64,000 nt of DNA from Pseudomonadaceae bacterium (GTDB lineage: Bacteria > Pseudomonadota > Gammaproteobacteria > Pseudomonadales > Pseudomonadaceae). A model generated the notes under the pieces. It did no database searches and was not told where the DNA came from. It saw only the letters and a program-made list of their open reading frames with translations. Where the stretch lies: the NCBI GenBank assembly GCA_030602315.1, contig JAUVZY010000003.1, positions 83,537 to 147,536 on the forward strand. The letters run 5' to 3'. Below, piece after piece: positions 1-8,611 of the stretch; position 1 is the stretch's first letter; every line of letters begins with the position of its first letter. The position numbers and the translations under genes were made by a program.

Positions 1-1669
1 GTTCCGCGATGCCGAGTTCTCCGCCGACATGCACTCGCGCACGGTCAAGCGCATCGAGGACGTGGCCTACCTGCGCACCCACCAGTTCGCCGAAGACGCC
101 GGCCCCATGGCGCACCCGGTGCGCCCGGATTCGTTCATCGAGATCTCCAACTTCTACACCCTGACCGTTTACGAGAAGGGCGCCGAAGTGGTGCGGATGA
201 TCCACACCCTGCTGGGCGCCGAGGGCTTCCGAAAGGGCACCGACCTGTATTTTGAGCGCCATGACGGCCAGGCGGTGACCTGCGACGACTTCATCAAGGC
301 CATGGAAGACGCCAACGGCGTCGATCTGACCCAGTTCAAGCGCTGGTACAGCCAGTCCGGCACTCCGCGCCTGACGGTCAGCGAGCGGTACGACGCTGAA
401 CAGAAGACCTACAGCCTGACCTTCCATCAGAGCTGCCCGGCCACGCCCGGCCAGCCGAGCAAGCAGCCCTTCGTCATCCCGGTCAAGCTGGGCCTGTTGG
501 ACCGCCAGGGCCGCGAGCTGCCGCTGCGCCTGGTAGGCGAGGGCGCCGCCGTGGGCACCGACCGGGTGCTCTCGGTCACCGAGGCCGAGCAGACCTTCAC
601 CTTCCAGGACATCCCCGAGCAGCCCTTGCCCTCGCTGCTGCGCGGCTTCTCCGCGCCGGTCAAGCTGGATTTTCCCTACGACCGCGACCAGCTGATGTAC
701 CTGATGCAGCACGATTCCGACGGCTTCAACCGCTGGGAGGCCGGCCAGCAGCTGTCGGTGCAGGTGCTGCGTGAGCTGATCGGCCAACAGCAGCAGGGCG
801 AGCCGCTGCTGCTCGACCCGCGCCTGATTGCCGCGCTGCGCACCGTGCTGGAGAACGACGCACTGGACCCGGCCATGGTCGCCGAAATGCTCTCGCTGCC
901 GGGCGAGGCCTACCTGATCGAGATCAGCGAGGTGGCCGACGTCGAGGCCATCCACGCTGCCCGCGAGTTCGCCCGCAAGGCCATCGCCGAGGCGTTGTAC
1001 GCGCCGTTGTTCAAGCGCTACCAGGCCAATCGCGAGCTGTCGAAGCAGACGCCCTATATCGCCCAGGCCGAGCACTTCGCCCGCCGTGCGCTGCAGAACA
1101 TCGCGTTGTCCTACCTGATGCTCACCGAGCGGCCCGAGGTGCTGGCCGCCTGCCAGGAGCAGTTCGAACGCGCCGACAACATGACCGAGCGGCTGACCGC
1201 GCTGGCGGTGCTGGTCAACTCGCCGTTCGAGCAGGAGAAGGGCGCAGCGCTCAAGACCTTCGCCGACACCTTCAAGGACGACCCGCTGGTGATGGATCAG
1301 TGGTTCAGCGTGCAGGCCGGCAGCCCGCTGCCGGGCGGGCTGGAGCGGGTGCATCACCTGATGAATCACCCCGCGTTCACCCTCAAAAACCCGAACAAGG
1401 TGCGCGCGCTGATCGGCACCTTCGCCAACCAGAACCACATCAACTTCCACCAGGCCGATGGCTCGGGCTACCGCTTCCTCGCCGACCAGGTGATCACCCT
1501 CAACGCGCTCAACCCGCAGATCGCTTCGCGCCTGCTTTCGCCGCTGACCCGCTGGCGCAAGTACGACGCGGCGCGCCAGCAGCTGATGCGCGGCGAACTC
1601 GAGCGCATCCTCGCCTCCGGCGAGCTCTCCAGCGACGTCTACGAGGTGGTGAGCAAGAGCCTCGCCTGA
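1..1669 (+). CDS. pepN: Aminopeptidase N, C-terminal part (5' end outside window)
   Basis: M1-family zinc aminopeptidase that removes N-terminal residues from peptides in the cytoplasm. The reading frame is open from the first bases, so the gene starts upstream and the zinc-binding HEXXH site lies outside the window. Visible here are the FAEDAGPMAHPVRPDS stretch, then NFYTLTVYEKGAEVVRMIH, which carries the conserved tyrosine that stabilises the transition state. The WYSQSGTPRLTV segment and the long helical C-terminal domain of the E. coli PepN type follow. A good rho-independent terminator comes about 10 bases after the TGA. The next gene belongs to an unrelated polysaccharide cluster, so pepN is probably the end of its own transcription unit. 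Confidence 0.97.
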   Translation, partial: FRDAEFSADMHSRTVKRIEDVAYLRTHQFAEDAGPMAHPVRPDSFIEISNFYTLTVYEKGAEVVRMIHTLLGAEGFRKGTDLYFERHDGQAVTCDDFIKAMEDANGVDLTQFKRWYSQSGTPRLTVSERYDAEQKTYSLTFHQSCPATPGQPSKQPFVIPVKLGLLDRQGRELPLRLVGEGAAVGTDRVLSVTEAEQTFTFQDIPEQPLPSLLRGFSAPVKLDFPYDRDQLMYLMQHDSDGFNRWEAGQQLSVQVLRELIGQQQQGEPLLLDPRLIAALRTVLENDALDPAMVAEMLSLPGEAYLIEISEVADVEAIHAAREFARKAIAEALYAPLFKRYQANRELSKQTPYIAQAEHFARRALQNIALSYLMLTERPEVLAACQEQFERADNMTERLTALAVLVNSPFEQEKGAALKTFADTFKDDPLVMDQWFSVQAGSPLPGGLERVHHLMNHPAFTLKNPNKVRALIGTFANQNHINFHQADGSGYRFLADQVITLNALNPQIASRLLSPLTRWRKYDAARQQLMRGELERILASGELSSDVYEVVSKSLA

Positions 1670-1677
1670 TCCCGCGA

Positions 1678-1708
1678 AATCCCGCCGCCCGGCGGGATTT
1701 TCTTTTTT
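1678..1708 (+). terminator. Rho-independent terminator of pepN
   Basis: Hairpin AATCCCGCC / GGCGGGATT with a short CGCCC-type loop, followed by a T-rich tract (TTTTCTTTTTT). It starts 9 bases after the pepN stop codon and separates pepN from the EPS leader. Confidence 0.85.
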
Positions 1709-2146
1709 CGGCCAGCTCCGGCGCTGGATCGCGCGCCGCCGCGCCACCCGTCGGGCGCGGGGCGTGTTTGCGCTCCGGCGGTGGAACGCAGCGCCGAAAC
1801 GCGAAGTCACAAAGCCCGAGCCAGACGAGCTGACGCTTGTTTGGTTTCCCCCGCAGTAGGCCGCCTCGAGCGTTGGCCTGACGTTCCGCTTTCACCACCG
1901 CAGCCACCCGCTCGCTCGGTTTCGATAAGGCGAGCGCCGGCTGTGCGATGCCAAGGAAAGCTGTTTCCCAGGGAGTGCGTATGCATGGTGGCCGCCGTCA
2001 CCGTGCCGGCAAGGGCGCGCGCTGCAGACGCTCCCTGTGACGGGTGAGGTCGGGCGGTAGCGTGTCTGGTGTGCGCCAGATGGGGCATGCCGCGATCTTT
2101 CCCGACCGTGCGGCGCTGCCGCTGGTCCGACTGCGAGGATCACCCA
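1709..2146 (+). other. Long non-coding leader of EPS cluster 1
   Basis: About 440 bases between the pepN terminator and the first EPS gene. The open frames inside have no plausible RBS or recognisable product. The region holds an ops element (2053-2064) and a distant 7-bp inverted repeat, CAGGGAG (1969-1975) with CTCCCTG (2031-2037), lying just upstream of it. The promoter must be in this stretch, but I cannot place -35/-10 boxes with confidence. Confidence 0.6.
2053..2064 (+). promoter_or_regulatory. ops element (RfaH recruitment site) ahead of EPS cluster 1
   Basis: GGCGGTAGCGTG matches the classical ops core (part of JUMPstart) exactly, in the sense orientation, 83 bases before the first EPS start codon. 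In enterobacteria the paused RNA polymerase exposes this motif on the non-template strand. It recruits RfaH, which then suppresses termination across long polysaccharide operons. A 12-mer like this is expected only about 0.01-0.03 times in a window of this size and base composition. No obvious upstream remainder of the longer JUMPstart consensus is visible. Whether the genome encodes RfaH cannot be seen here. Confidence 0.8.
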
Positions 2147-4381
2147 ATGCCTGATGCGATCAGCCTTCCCGCAGCCGATCATGCCGAGGCGGAAATCAGC
2201 CTGCTCGAGCTGTTCGGTCGCCTGGTGGATAACCTGCCGTTCATCGCGTCGCTGGGTGCGCTGTTTGCCGTCCTGAGCCTGGTCTACGTGCTCCTGGCGC
2301 CGCCGGTCTACGAGGCCAGCGCGATGATCAAGGTGGATGCGCCCAAACCGGGGCTGGCGGCCTTCAGCGAGGACGGCATCGCCCTGCGCAGCGATCGCTC
2401 GCCGGCAGCGGCCGAGCAGCAGCTGGTCACCTCCATCGGCGTGTTGCTCGGGGCGGTGGAAAGCCTGGAATTGAACGTCCAGGTCAAGCCGCGGCGGGTG
2501 CCGGTGCTCGGTCGTCTGCTTGCCGAGCGTTTCGAGCGTGCTCGCCCCGGTGAGCTGAACAGCCCGCCGCCGGGCCTGTCAGGCTTTGGCTGGGGCGGTG
2601 AGCGCCTGGAGCTGGCGATGCTGTCGCTGCCATCGCACTTGCTCGAGCAGCCGCTCAGCCTGTGGGTCGAAGGCGAGGGGCGCTGGTCGCTGGAGGATCA
2701 CGACGGGCAACTGCTGGTCGAGGGCGTGGTGGGCGAGCGTGTCCATGGCAATGCCGTGGACATTGAGGTCAGCGCTTTGGAGGCCAACCCGGGGATGCGC
2801 TTTGAGCTGCTCAAGGAGCGGCCGCTGACCACCGCACTGCGCTATCGCCAGCATGTGGAGGTCACCGAGCTGGGCGATGACTCGGGGGTGCTGGCGCTGA
2901 CCCTGGAAAGCAGCGAGCCGGAGCAGGCTACGCGCATCCTCAACGAAATCGCCCGGCACTACGTGCGCGGCAATGCCGACCGCTCGGCGGCCGAGGCCAA
3001 TGCCAGTCTGGATTTCCTGCAGAACCAGCTGCCGGCGATGCGTCAGAAGCTCGAGTTGTCCGAGCAGGCGCTCAATGCCTATCAGGCCAAGGCGCAGTCG
3101 ATCGACATCAGCCTGGAGATCCAGGCGCTGCTCAACCAGATCGTCGAGCTGGATTCGCGCATCTCCGAACTGCGTCTGCAGCAGGCCGACATCGCCCGGC
3201 GCTTCACCCGCGAGCACCCGACCTACCAGACCATCGTCAGTCAGATCGACAGCCTCACCGCGCGTCAGCAGCGCCTGAGCCACAAGGTGGAAACGCTGCC
3301 CGAGACCCAGCAGGAGCTGGTGCGCCTGACCCGTGAGGTGAAGGTCAACAACGAGCTGTACATGCACCTGCTCAACCGCGCCCAGGAACTCGACGTGACG
3401 CGCAAGAGCACCATCGGCACCGCCCAGCTGGTGGACCCGGCGGTATACGACCCCAGCGAGCCGGTGCGCCCGCGCAAGGCGGTCACCGTGCTGGTCGCCA
3501 CCGTGGTCGGGCTGGTGCTGGCGGTCGGCCTGATCCTCCTGCGCAAGACGCTCTATCCGGGCATCGAGTCGTCCAGGGCGATCGAACAGGCCGGGCTGCC
3601 GGTATATGCCAGCGTGCCGAAAAGTGTCGCGCCGCGCTCGGCCTGGCGCTGGCGCTGGCGTGCGCCGCCGTTGCGCGATCCTGCCGCCGGCCTGCTGGCC
3701 AGCACCGATCCAGGCGATCCGGCGCTCGAAGCGGTGCGCACCCTGCGCACCGGGTTGCGCCACCTGCTCGCCGCGGCGCCGAACAACCGCTTGATGATCT
3801 GCGGGCCGACGCCGCTGGTCGGCAAGACCTTCATCGCTGCCAACCTGGCTGCGGTAATCGCCAGGACCGGCCAGCGCGTGTTGCTGATCGACGCCGACAT
3901 GCGCAAGGGCTATCTGCATGACTTGCTGCATACCAGCGCCGAGCCTGGACTGTCCGACCTTCTGGGCAAGCGCTGCGCCGCTCGCGCGGCGATCCGCCGG
4001 ACAGCCATCGACGGTGTGTGCCTGCTGCCGCGCGGCAGTCTGCCGTCGAACCCGTCGGAGTTGCTGATGCACCCCAGCTTCGCAACGCTCCTCGAAGAGC
4101 TCGGACGCAGCTTCGACGTGGTGCTGATCGACACGCCGCCGCTGTTGGCGGTGACCGATGCGCTGGTGGTCGGCCAGCTTGCCGGGGTGAACCTTCTGGT
4201 GGCGCGCTTCGATTTCACTGCACCGCGGGAGTTGGAGCAGTGCCTGCAGAGCGCCGCGCAAAATGGCGTGGCACTGCATGGCGCGGTGCTCAACGCGGTG
4301 GAGCGGCGTGCCTCGACGCGCTATGGCTACAGCAAGAGCTATCACCGTTACGACTACCGCCTCGGCCGGGCCGAAGCCTGA
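2147..4381 (+). CDS. Wzz/Wzc-type polysaccharide co-polymerase with tyrosine autokinase domain
   Basis: Inner-membrane BY-kinase that controls chain length and export of a Wzy-dependent polysaccharide (744 aa). An N-terminal Wzz domain has a membrane helix near residues 35-55. The large periplasmic part ends in a GNVR-like region, then a second helix (about 440-465) and the cytoplasmic kinase. Walker A is GPTPLVGKT (553-561), Walker A' is LLIDADMRKG with Asp582/584, and Walker B is VLIDTPP with Asp662. The tail is Tyr-rich (RYGYSKSYHRYDYR), as expected for trans-autophosphorylation. Start: ATG 2147 has GAGG 9-10 bases upstream and gives the usual Wzc N-terminus; the frame extends further upstream without support. 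No cognate phosphatase lies in this cluster. A paralogue sits at 44416-46620. Confidence 0.92.
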   Translation: MPDAISLPAADHAEAEISLLELFGRLVDNLPFIASLGALFAVLSLVYVLLAPPVYEASAMIKVDAPKPGLAAFSEDGIALRSDRSPAAAEQQLVTSIGVLLGAVESLELNVQVKPRRVPVLGRLLAERFERARPGELNSPPPGLSGFGWGGERLELAMLSLPSHLLEQPLSLWVEGEGRWSLEDHDGQLLVEGVVGERVHGNAVDIEVSALEANPGMRFELLKERPLTTALRYRQHVEVTELGDDSGVLALTLESSEPEQATRILNEIARHYVRGNADRSAAEANASLDFLQNQLPAMRQKLELSEQALNAYQAKAQSIDISLEIQALLNQIVELDSRISELRLQQADIARRFTREHPTYQTIVSQIDSLTARQQRLSHKVETLPETQQELVRLTREVKVNNELYMHLLNRAQELDVTRKSTIGTAQLVDPAVYDPSEPVRPRKAVTVLVATVVGLVLAVGLILLRKTLYPGIESSRAIEQAGLPVYASVPKSVAPRSAWRWRWRAPPLRDPAAGLLASTDPGDPALEAVRTLRTGLRHLLAAAPNNRLMICGPTPLVGKTFIAANLAAVIARTGQRVLLIDADMRKGYLHDLLHTSAEPGLSDLLGKRCAARAAIRRTAIDGVCLLPRGSLPSNPSELLMHPSFATLLEELGRSFDVVLIDTPPLLAVTDALVVGQLAGVNLLVARFDFTAPRELEQCLQSAAQNGVALHGAVLNAVERRASTRYGYSKSYHRYDYRLGRAEA

Positions 4382-4399
4382 GTCGTGGCGGAGTCGGAG

Positions 4400-5680
4400 A
4401 TGAGCAGCAAGTCGCTCGGGGCCAGCGCGTCCGCGGGCCGGCGCCCGTCGCTGGGGCAATGGAACTGGGCGCTGCTCGATCAGGCGCTGGTCAGTGGCAG
4501 CAACTTTCTGGTCGGCCTGCTGCTGGTGCGCTACCTGGGCATGGAGCAGTACGGGCGCTATGTGCTGGCCTGGATGCTGGTGCAGTTCGCCTTGAGCGTG
4601 CAGAGCGCGCTGGTGGTCGCGCCGATGCTGTCGTTGGCCCCGACTTTGGAGAGCGAGCGGCGCAAGGCCTACTACGATGCCACGCTGGTATTGCAGGCGG
4701 GGCTGCTGGTGGTCCTGGCCGCGGGGCTGGGCGTGGCCTGGTTGCTGCCGGCGGCCTGGCTGCCCGCCTGGTTGGATGGCGAGACGCTACCGGTGCTGGG
4801 CGCCTGTCTGTTGCTGGTGCTGGCCCAGGACTACCTGCGGCGGGCGTTGTTTTCGCGGCACGCGGCGCGGCGTGCGTTCGTGCTGGACATGCTCGCCTAC
4901 GGCTTGCAGTTGCCGCTGCTGCTGTGGGTGCTGCAGGGCGAGGCGTCGCCTACCCGGGCGTTGCTGGTGATCGCCCTGGCCATGCTGCTGGCGCTGCTTC
5001 CCGGCGGCTACTGGGTAAGGCCGCGCTGGCCGGCGGCTGACGTGCTGGGCGAGACGGCGCGGCGGCATTGGCGCTCGTCGCGCTGGCTGCTCGGTTCGGC
5101 GCTCTTGCAGTGGCTGTCGGCCAACTACTTCCTGCTGGTTGCCGGGGTGCTGCTCGGGCCGGTCATGGTGGGGGCGATTCGCGCGGCGCAGAACCTGCTG
5201 GGACTGACCCATATCCTGTTCCAGGGGTTGGAAAACGTAGTGCCGGGCCAGGCCAGCGCGCGCCTTGCGCAGGATGGCCCCGAGGCGCTCGTTGGGTATA
5301 TCGGACGCACCGCGCTGGTGCTGTTGCTGGTAACCGGCGCAGTTGCCGGTGCCGCCGCGCTGTGCGCCGAGCCGCTGCTCGGCTTTGTCTATGGCGAGGT
5401 CAGCGCGACGGCGATCGCCGCGCTCGGCTGGTTCGTGCCGTTCTACATGCTGGCGGCGCTGGTGCTGCCGCTGCGCGCGGGGCTGCGCAGTCTCGAGCGC
5501 ACCCGGGCGATCTTCTTCGCGCAGCTTGGCTGTGCGCTGTTCGCCCTGGCGCTAGCGCATCCTGTGGTGGCGCGCTGGCAGTTGGACGGGGTGATGGCGG
5601 GGATGGTGTTCAGTTCGCTGGCCACCGCGCTGGGCCTGGGGCTGGCCCTGCGCCGTGCGGCGCGTTGCAGGCAGGGGTAG
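4400..5680 (+). CDS. Wzx-type flippase / polysaccharide transporter (MATE/MVF-like)
   Basis: Integral membrane protein of about 426 aa with 12 or more hydrophobic segments. It starts with the typical NWALLDQALVSGSNFLVGLLLVRYLG-like region of oligosaccharide flippases. Such proteins move undecaprenyl-diphosphate-linked repeat units from the cytoplasmic to the periplasmic face. A GTG at 4385 is in frame, but ATG 4400 is preferred because GGAG (4390-4393) sits 6 bases before it. It lies 18 bases after the kinase stop and is followed 2 bases later by the polymerase ATG, so it is within an operon. This is the only flippase in the window; EPS cluster 2 has none. Confidence 0.85.
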   Translation: MSSKSLGASASAGRRPSLGQWNWALLDQALVSGSNFLVGLLLVRYLGMEQYGRYVLAWMLVQFALSVQSALVVAPMLSLAPTLESERRKAYYDATLVLQAGLLVVLAAGLGVAWLLPAAWLPAWLDGETLPVLGACLLLVLAQDYLRRALFSRHAARRAFVLDMLAYGLQLPLLLWVLQGEASPTRALLVIALAMLLALLPGGYWVRPRWPAADVLGETARRHWRSSRWLLGSALLQWLSANYFLLVAGVLLGPVMVGAIRAAQNLLGLTHILFQGLENVVPGQASARLAQDGPEALVGYIGRTALVLLLVTGAVAGAAALCAEPLLGFVYGEVSATAIAALGWFVPFYMLAALVLPLRAGLRSLERTRAIFFAQLGCALFALALAHPVVARWQLDGVMAGMVFSSLATALGLGLALRRAARCRQG

Positions 5681-5682
5681 AC

Positions 5683-6792
5683 ATGCTTACGCGGCTGGGG
5701 TTTTTCGTCCTGCTGTTTCCGGTGGCGCTGCTGCAATCGCTGCCGGCGGCGCTGATCGGGGCGGGGCTGTGGCTGTATTCGTTCGCCGTGCGGCCGAAGC
5801 TCAACCTGCTCGATCTTGCGCTCGGGCTGCTGTTGCTGGCGCTCGGGCTGTCATGGACGAGCGCGCCGGACTATGGCCGCAGCTTCATCGACACCCATGT
5901 GGCCTCGTATCTGGTGTTTCTGTTCACCCTGCGCTTTCTCTACGCCTGTCGTGCCGAACTGCTGCGTTTCGTCGTCGATCTGCCGTTGTACGGCTACCTG
6001 GCGCTGTGTGCGTTCTATCTGGTGGTGCAACTGAAGGTCGGTTACGAGTACGAGGTGGGCACCCTGGAAGCGTTCCTGCTGATGCGCCTGGTGCTCGATC
6101 CGCGCGTGCGCCAGCCGCTTTTGGCCTTGCTGGTCGCCTACCTGCTGTTGATGTACGCGGTTTCCACCCGCGGCACCCCGCTGGTCATCGCGCTGATCGT
6201 GCTGACGGTGCAGTGGCTGCGGCCGCCGCGGCTGCTGCTGCGCACGGCCTACCTGGCGGTTTTGCTGGGCACGCCGTTGCTGGGGCTGCTGCTGTCGGCC
6301 GAGCTGACCGACAGGCTGAGTGTGGTGGACGACAACGCGTCGATCCGCTTCGAGATGATCAAGGGCGCCAGCGCCAACCTCGGGCTGCAACAGGTGCTGT
6401 TCGGCAGCGGCTTCGGCGAGCCTTTTCGCGCGCCGGACTACGCCTACGCCTTTCGCCATCCGCTTCTGAACGATCCGTACTGGGTGCATCAGGTGTCCAA
6501 CCACAACTCGCTGTTCGACCTGTTCCTGCGGCTGGGGCTGCCGGCCTATGCGCTGTTCTGCCTGGTCTTTCTCGGCGTCTGGCGACTGCGCGAGGGATTG
6601 CCGCCGGCCTACTACACACTGCTGTTCGTGGTGCTGTTTTCGCTGTCGATCAACGCTTATCTGGACAAGACCAAGCTGGCGCCCTGCATCGCCGTGCTGG
6701 TGGCCGGCATCCTGTTCTGCGTCCCGCGCAGCGCCGGCGAGCGCGGCGTGCCGCGGGTGGGGCGCTGGGCTGTGCGGGGGCAGCGCGGATGA
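5683..6792 (+). CDS. O-antigen polymerase/ligase-like membrane protein (Wzy candidate)
   Basis: About 369 aa with about 10 hydrophobic segments. The late periplasmic stretch VSNHNSLFDLFLRLGLPAY is typical of the Wzy/WaaL superfamily, where a conserved His-Asn-Ser-containing motif precedes the last helices. It probably polymerises lipid-linked repeat units at the periplasmic face. The open frame extends far upstream in shadow of the flippase gene; ATG 5683 is chosen because it begins the hydrophobic N-terminus (MLTRLGFFVLLFPVALL) and has AGGGG just before it. Its TGA overlaps the next ATG (ATGA), indicating translational coupling. Wzy versus WaaL activity cannot be told from sequence, but the context favours Wzy. 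Confidence 0.78.
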   Translation: MLTRLGFFVLLFPVALLQSLPAALIGAGLWLYSFAVRPKLNLLDLALGLLLLALGLSWTSAPDYGRSFIDTHVASYLVFLFTLRFLYACRAELLRFVVDLPLYGYLALCAFYLVVQLKVGYEYEVGTLEAFLLMRLVLDPRVRQPLLALLVAYLLLMYAVSTRGTPLVIALIVLTVQWLRPPRLLLRTAYLAVLLGTPLLGLLLSAELTDRLSVVDDNASIRFEMIKGASANLGLQQVLFGSGFGEPFRAPDYAYAFRHPLLNDPYWVHQVSNHNSLFDLFLRLGLPAYALFCLVFLGVWRLREGLPPAYYTLLFVVLFSLSINAYLDKTKLAPCIAVLVAGILFCVPRSAGERGVPRVGRWAVRGQRG

Positions 6793-8051
6793 GCAAGCGC
6801 ATCCTGTTGTCGGCCTTTGCCTGCGACCCGGCCATGGGCTCGGAGCCCTATGTGGGCTGGAACTGGCTGCGCCAGCTGCTGGCTGCCTATCCCGGCCCGC
6901 TGTTGCTGTTGACCCGGCAGCAGCATGCCGCGCCGGTGCGGGCGGCGTTGCCGGCGGAGGAGGCGGCGCGGCTGGAGGTGCTGGCGTTCGATCTGCCGGG
7001 GTTCGCCGGTCTGGATCACCGGCATCGGCTGATGAAGCTCTACTACGTGGTCTGGCAGTGCGCCGCGCTGCTGGTGGTGCTGTGGCGCCAAGGCCGGCGG
7101 CAGGACATCAGCCTGATCCACCACTGCACCTACAACGTGGTGGACATGCCCGGCCTGCTCTGGCTGGTGCCGGGCGCGGCGTTTCTCTGGGGGCCGATCG
7201 GCGGTGGTCAGGTGCCACCGGCCTGGGCGGCGCCGATCTACGGCCGTGGCTGGGCACGCGAACGGCGCCGGCGGCGGATGAAGCGGCTGATCCGCTACAA
7301 CCCGCTGGTGCTGCTGGCGGCCTGGCGCGCCCGGGCGATCCTGGTGGCCAATGAAGACACCCTGGCTGTTCTGCCGCGCTTTGCCCAGGCCAAGAGCGTG
7401 CGCCTGCTGGAAACCGCGGTGAGTACCACCGGCCCGCTGCGCCCGCGCGGGCAGGGCGACAGGTTCCGCCTGCTCTGGGTCGGCCAGCTGGAGCCGCGCA
7501 AGGGGCTGGTCCTGCTGTTGCAGGCATTGCGCACCCTGCGCGAGACGGCGCCGACGCTGTTCGCGCGTCTCGAGCTAGCGGTGGTCGGCAGCGGCCCGGA
7601 ACAGGCAGCGATGCAGCAGGCGGTGGCCGACTGGGCTCTGGCCGGGCAGGTACGCCTGATCGGTGCGCTGGACTATCAGGCCGTGCAGGCGCTGTACGCC
7701 CGTGCCGACCTGTTCGTTTTCACCAGCGTGCAGGACACCTCCGGCAACGTGCTGCTGGAGGCGCTTTCCAACGGCCTGCCGGCGTTGGCCTTCGATCATC
7801 AGGGCGCCCGCGAGATCCTCGCCGGTGGCGGGGGTCGCCGCCTGCCGGCCGACTCGCTGGAGCAGGCGGTTGAGGGGTTGGTGAGCGCCATCACCGAGCT
7901 GGCGGATGCGCCTGCGCAGTTGCAGGCGTATGCCGAAGCGGCAATCGACAACGTCAACCAGCGCTTTCTCTGGGAACAGAAGGGCGTCGTACTGCGGAGG
8001 GTGCTCGATGAAATTCTCCAAGATCCAGAAAGCCTTGAGTTTCTGTCGTAG
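6789..8051 (+). CDS. GT4-family glycosyltransferase
   Basis: About 420 aa, GT-B fold. The N-terminus, [20 protein letters not shown], is characteristic of a GT4 subgroup found in EPS clusters. The C-terminal nucleotide-sugar domain has [20 protein letters not shown], then VVGSGPE, and the E-x7-E-like region [20 protein letters not shown]. It is a cytoplasmic or membrane-associated enzyme that adds a sugar to the growing lipid-linked repeat unit. Donor and acceptor cannot be inferred. ATG 6789 overlaps the polymerase stop (ATGA). The 3' end overlaps the acetyltransferase gene by 44 bases. Confidence 0.88.
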   Translation: MSKRILLSAFACDPAMGSEPYVGWNWLRQLLAAYPGPLLLLTRQQHAAPVRAALPAEEAARLEVLAFDLPGFAGLDHRHRLMKLYYVVWQCAALLVVLWRQGRRQDISLIHHCTYNVVDMPGLLWLVPGAAFLWGPIGGGQVPPAWAAPIYGRGWARERRRRRMKRLIRYNPLVLLAAWRARAILVANEDTLAVLPRFAQAKSVRLLETAVSTTGPLRPRGQGDRFRLLWVGQLEPRKGLVLLLQALRTLRETAPTLFARLELAVVGSGPEQAAMQQAVADWALAGQVRLIGALDYQAVQALYARADLFVFTSVQDTSGNVLLEALSNGLPALAFDHQGAREILAGGGGRRLPADSLEQAVEGLVSAITELADAPAQLQAYAEAAIDNVNQRFLWEQKGVVLRRVLDEILQDPESLEFLS

Positions 8052-8523
8052 GGCGCGCATCCGCCTGCTGGGCGGGCCGGTGCGCTTTGGCCGCAACGTC
8101 TACATCGGGCGCAACTCCAGCATCAGCGGCATCTACGGGCTGACCTTCGGCGATGACGTCTACATCGGCAAGAACGTGACCATCGAGGTGGAGGGGCGGA
8201 TCGGCTCGGGGGTGCTGATCGCCAATAACGTCGGCATCGTCGGCCGGCGCGACCACGACGTGTTCAACAACCATCTGCCGGCGTTCCATGCGCGCACCGT
8301 GCGCGAGGAGCGCAGCCTGTCCACGCCGACGGTGATCGAGGACGGGGTGTGGATCGGCTTCGGCGCGGTGGTCATGTCCGGGGTGACCATCGGTGCCAAT
8401 GCGGTGGTCGCCGCCGGCTCGGTAGTCACTCGCGACGTGCCGGCCCACAGCATCGTCGGCGGCAATCCGGCGCGGGTGATTTCCAGTCGCCTCGAACAGA
8501 AGATCCAGCTGGTCCAGGCCTGA
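8008..8523 (+). CDS. Left-handed beta-helix (hexapeptide) acyltransferase
   Basis: About 171 aa. Hexapeptide repeats run almost throughout ([17 protein letters not shown], then [13 protein letters not shown], then [20 protein letters not shown]). The end, [13 protein letters not shown], is that of WcaF/maltose-acetyltransferase-like O-acetyltransferases, which act as trimers with acetyl-CoA. It probably acetylates a sugar of the EPS repeat unit. The frame is open upstream, but ATG 8008 has a strong CGGAGGG RBS (7994-8000) and lies inside the 3' end of the preceding GT gene (44-base overlap), a coupling pattern. A 9-bp inverted repeat follows the stop. Confidence 0.85.
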   Translation: MKFSKIQKALSFCRRARIRLLGGPVRFGRNVYIGRNSSISGIYGLTFGDDVYIGKNVTIEVEGRIGSGVLIANNVGIVGRRDHDVFNNHLPAFHARTVREERSLSTPTVIEDGVWIGFGAVVMSGVTIGANAVVAAGSVVTRDVPAHSIVGGNPARVISSRLEQKIQLVQA

Positions 8524-8524
8524 T

Positions 8525-8580
8525 CGGCCGACTTTCCTTTTCGCCGCCCGCGCGCCTGACCCGTGCGAAGCAGTCGGCCG
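8525..8580 (+). repeat. Intercistronic inverted repeat in EPS cluster 1
   Basis: Perfect 9-base arms CGGCCGACT (8525-8533) and AGTCGGCCG (8572-8580) around a 38-base, partly T-rich loop. It lies between the acetyltransferase and pyruvyltransferase genes. There is no T-run after the right arm, so an attenuator or processing hairpin is more likely than a terminator. Confidence 0.5.
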
Positions 8581-8611
8581 GCCGTACTCGTTCACGTACA
8601 GAAGGCCCTCC

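Noticed and set aside
1781-2047. Small open frame in the EPS leader
   Set aside because: No RBS, no domain, Arg/Ala-rich composition; it overlaps the regulatory leader and precedes the ops site.
2579-4459. 626-codon minus-strand open frame opposite the cluster 1 kinase
   Set aside because: Antisense shadow typical of high-GC genes: Gln/Arg/His/Ala-rich, no domain or RBS, while the opposite strand encodes a clear Wzc-type kinase.
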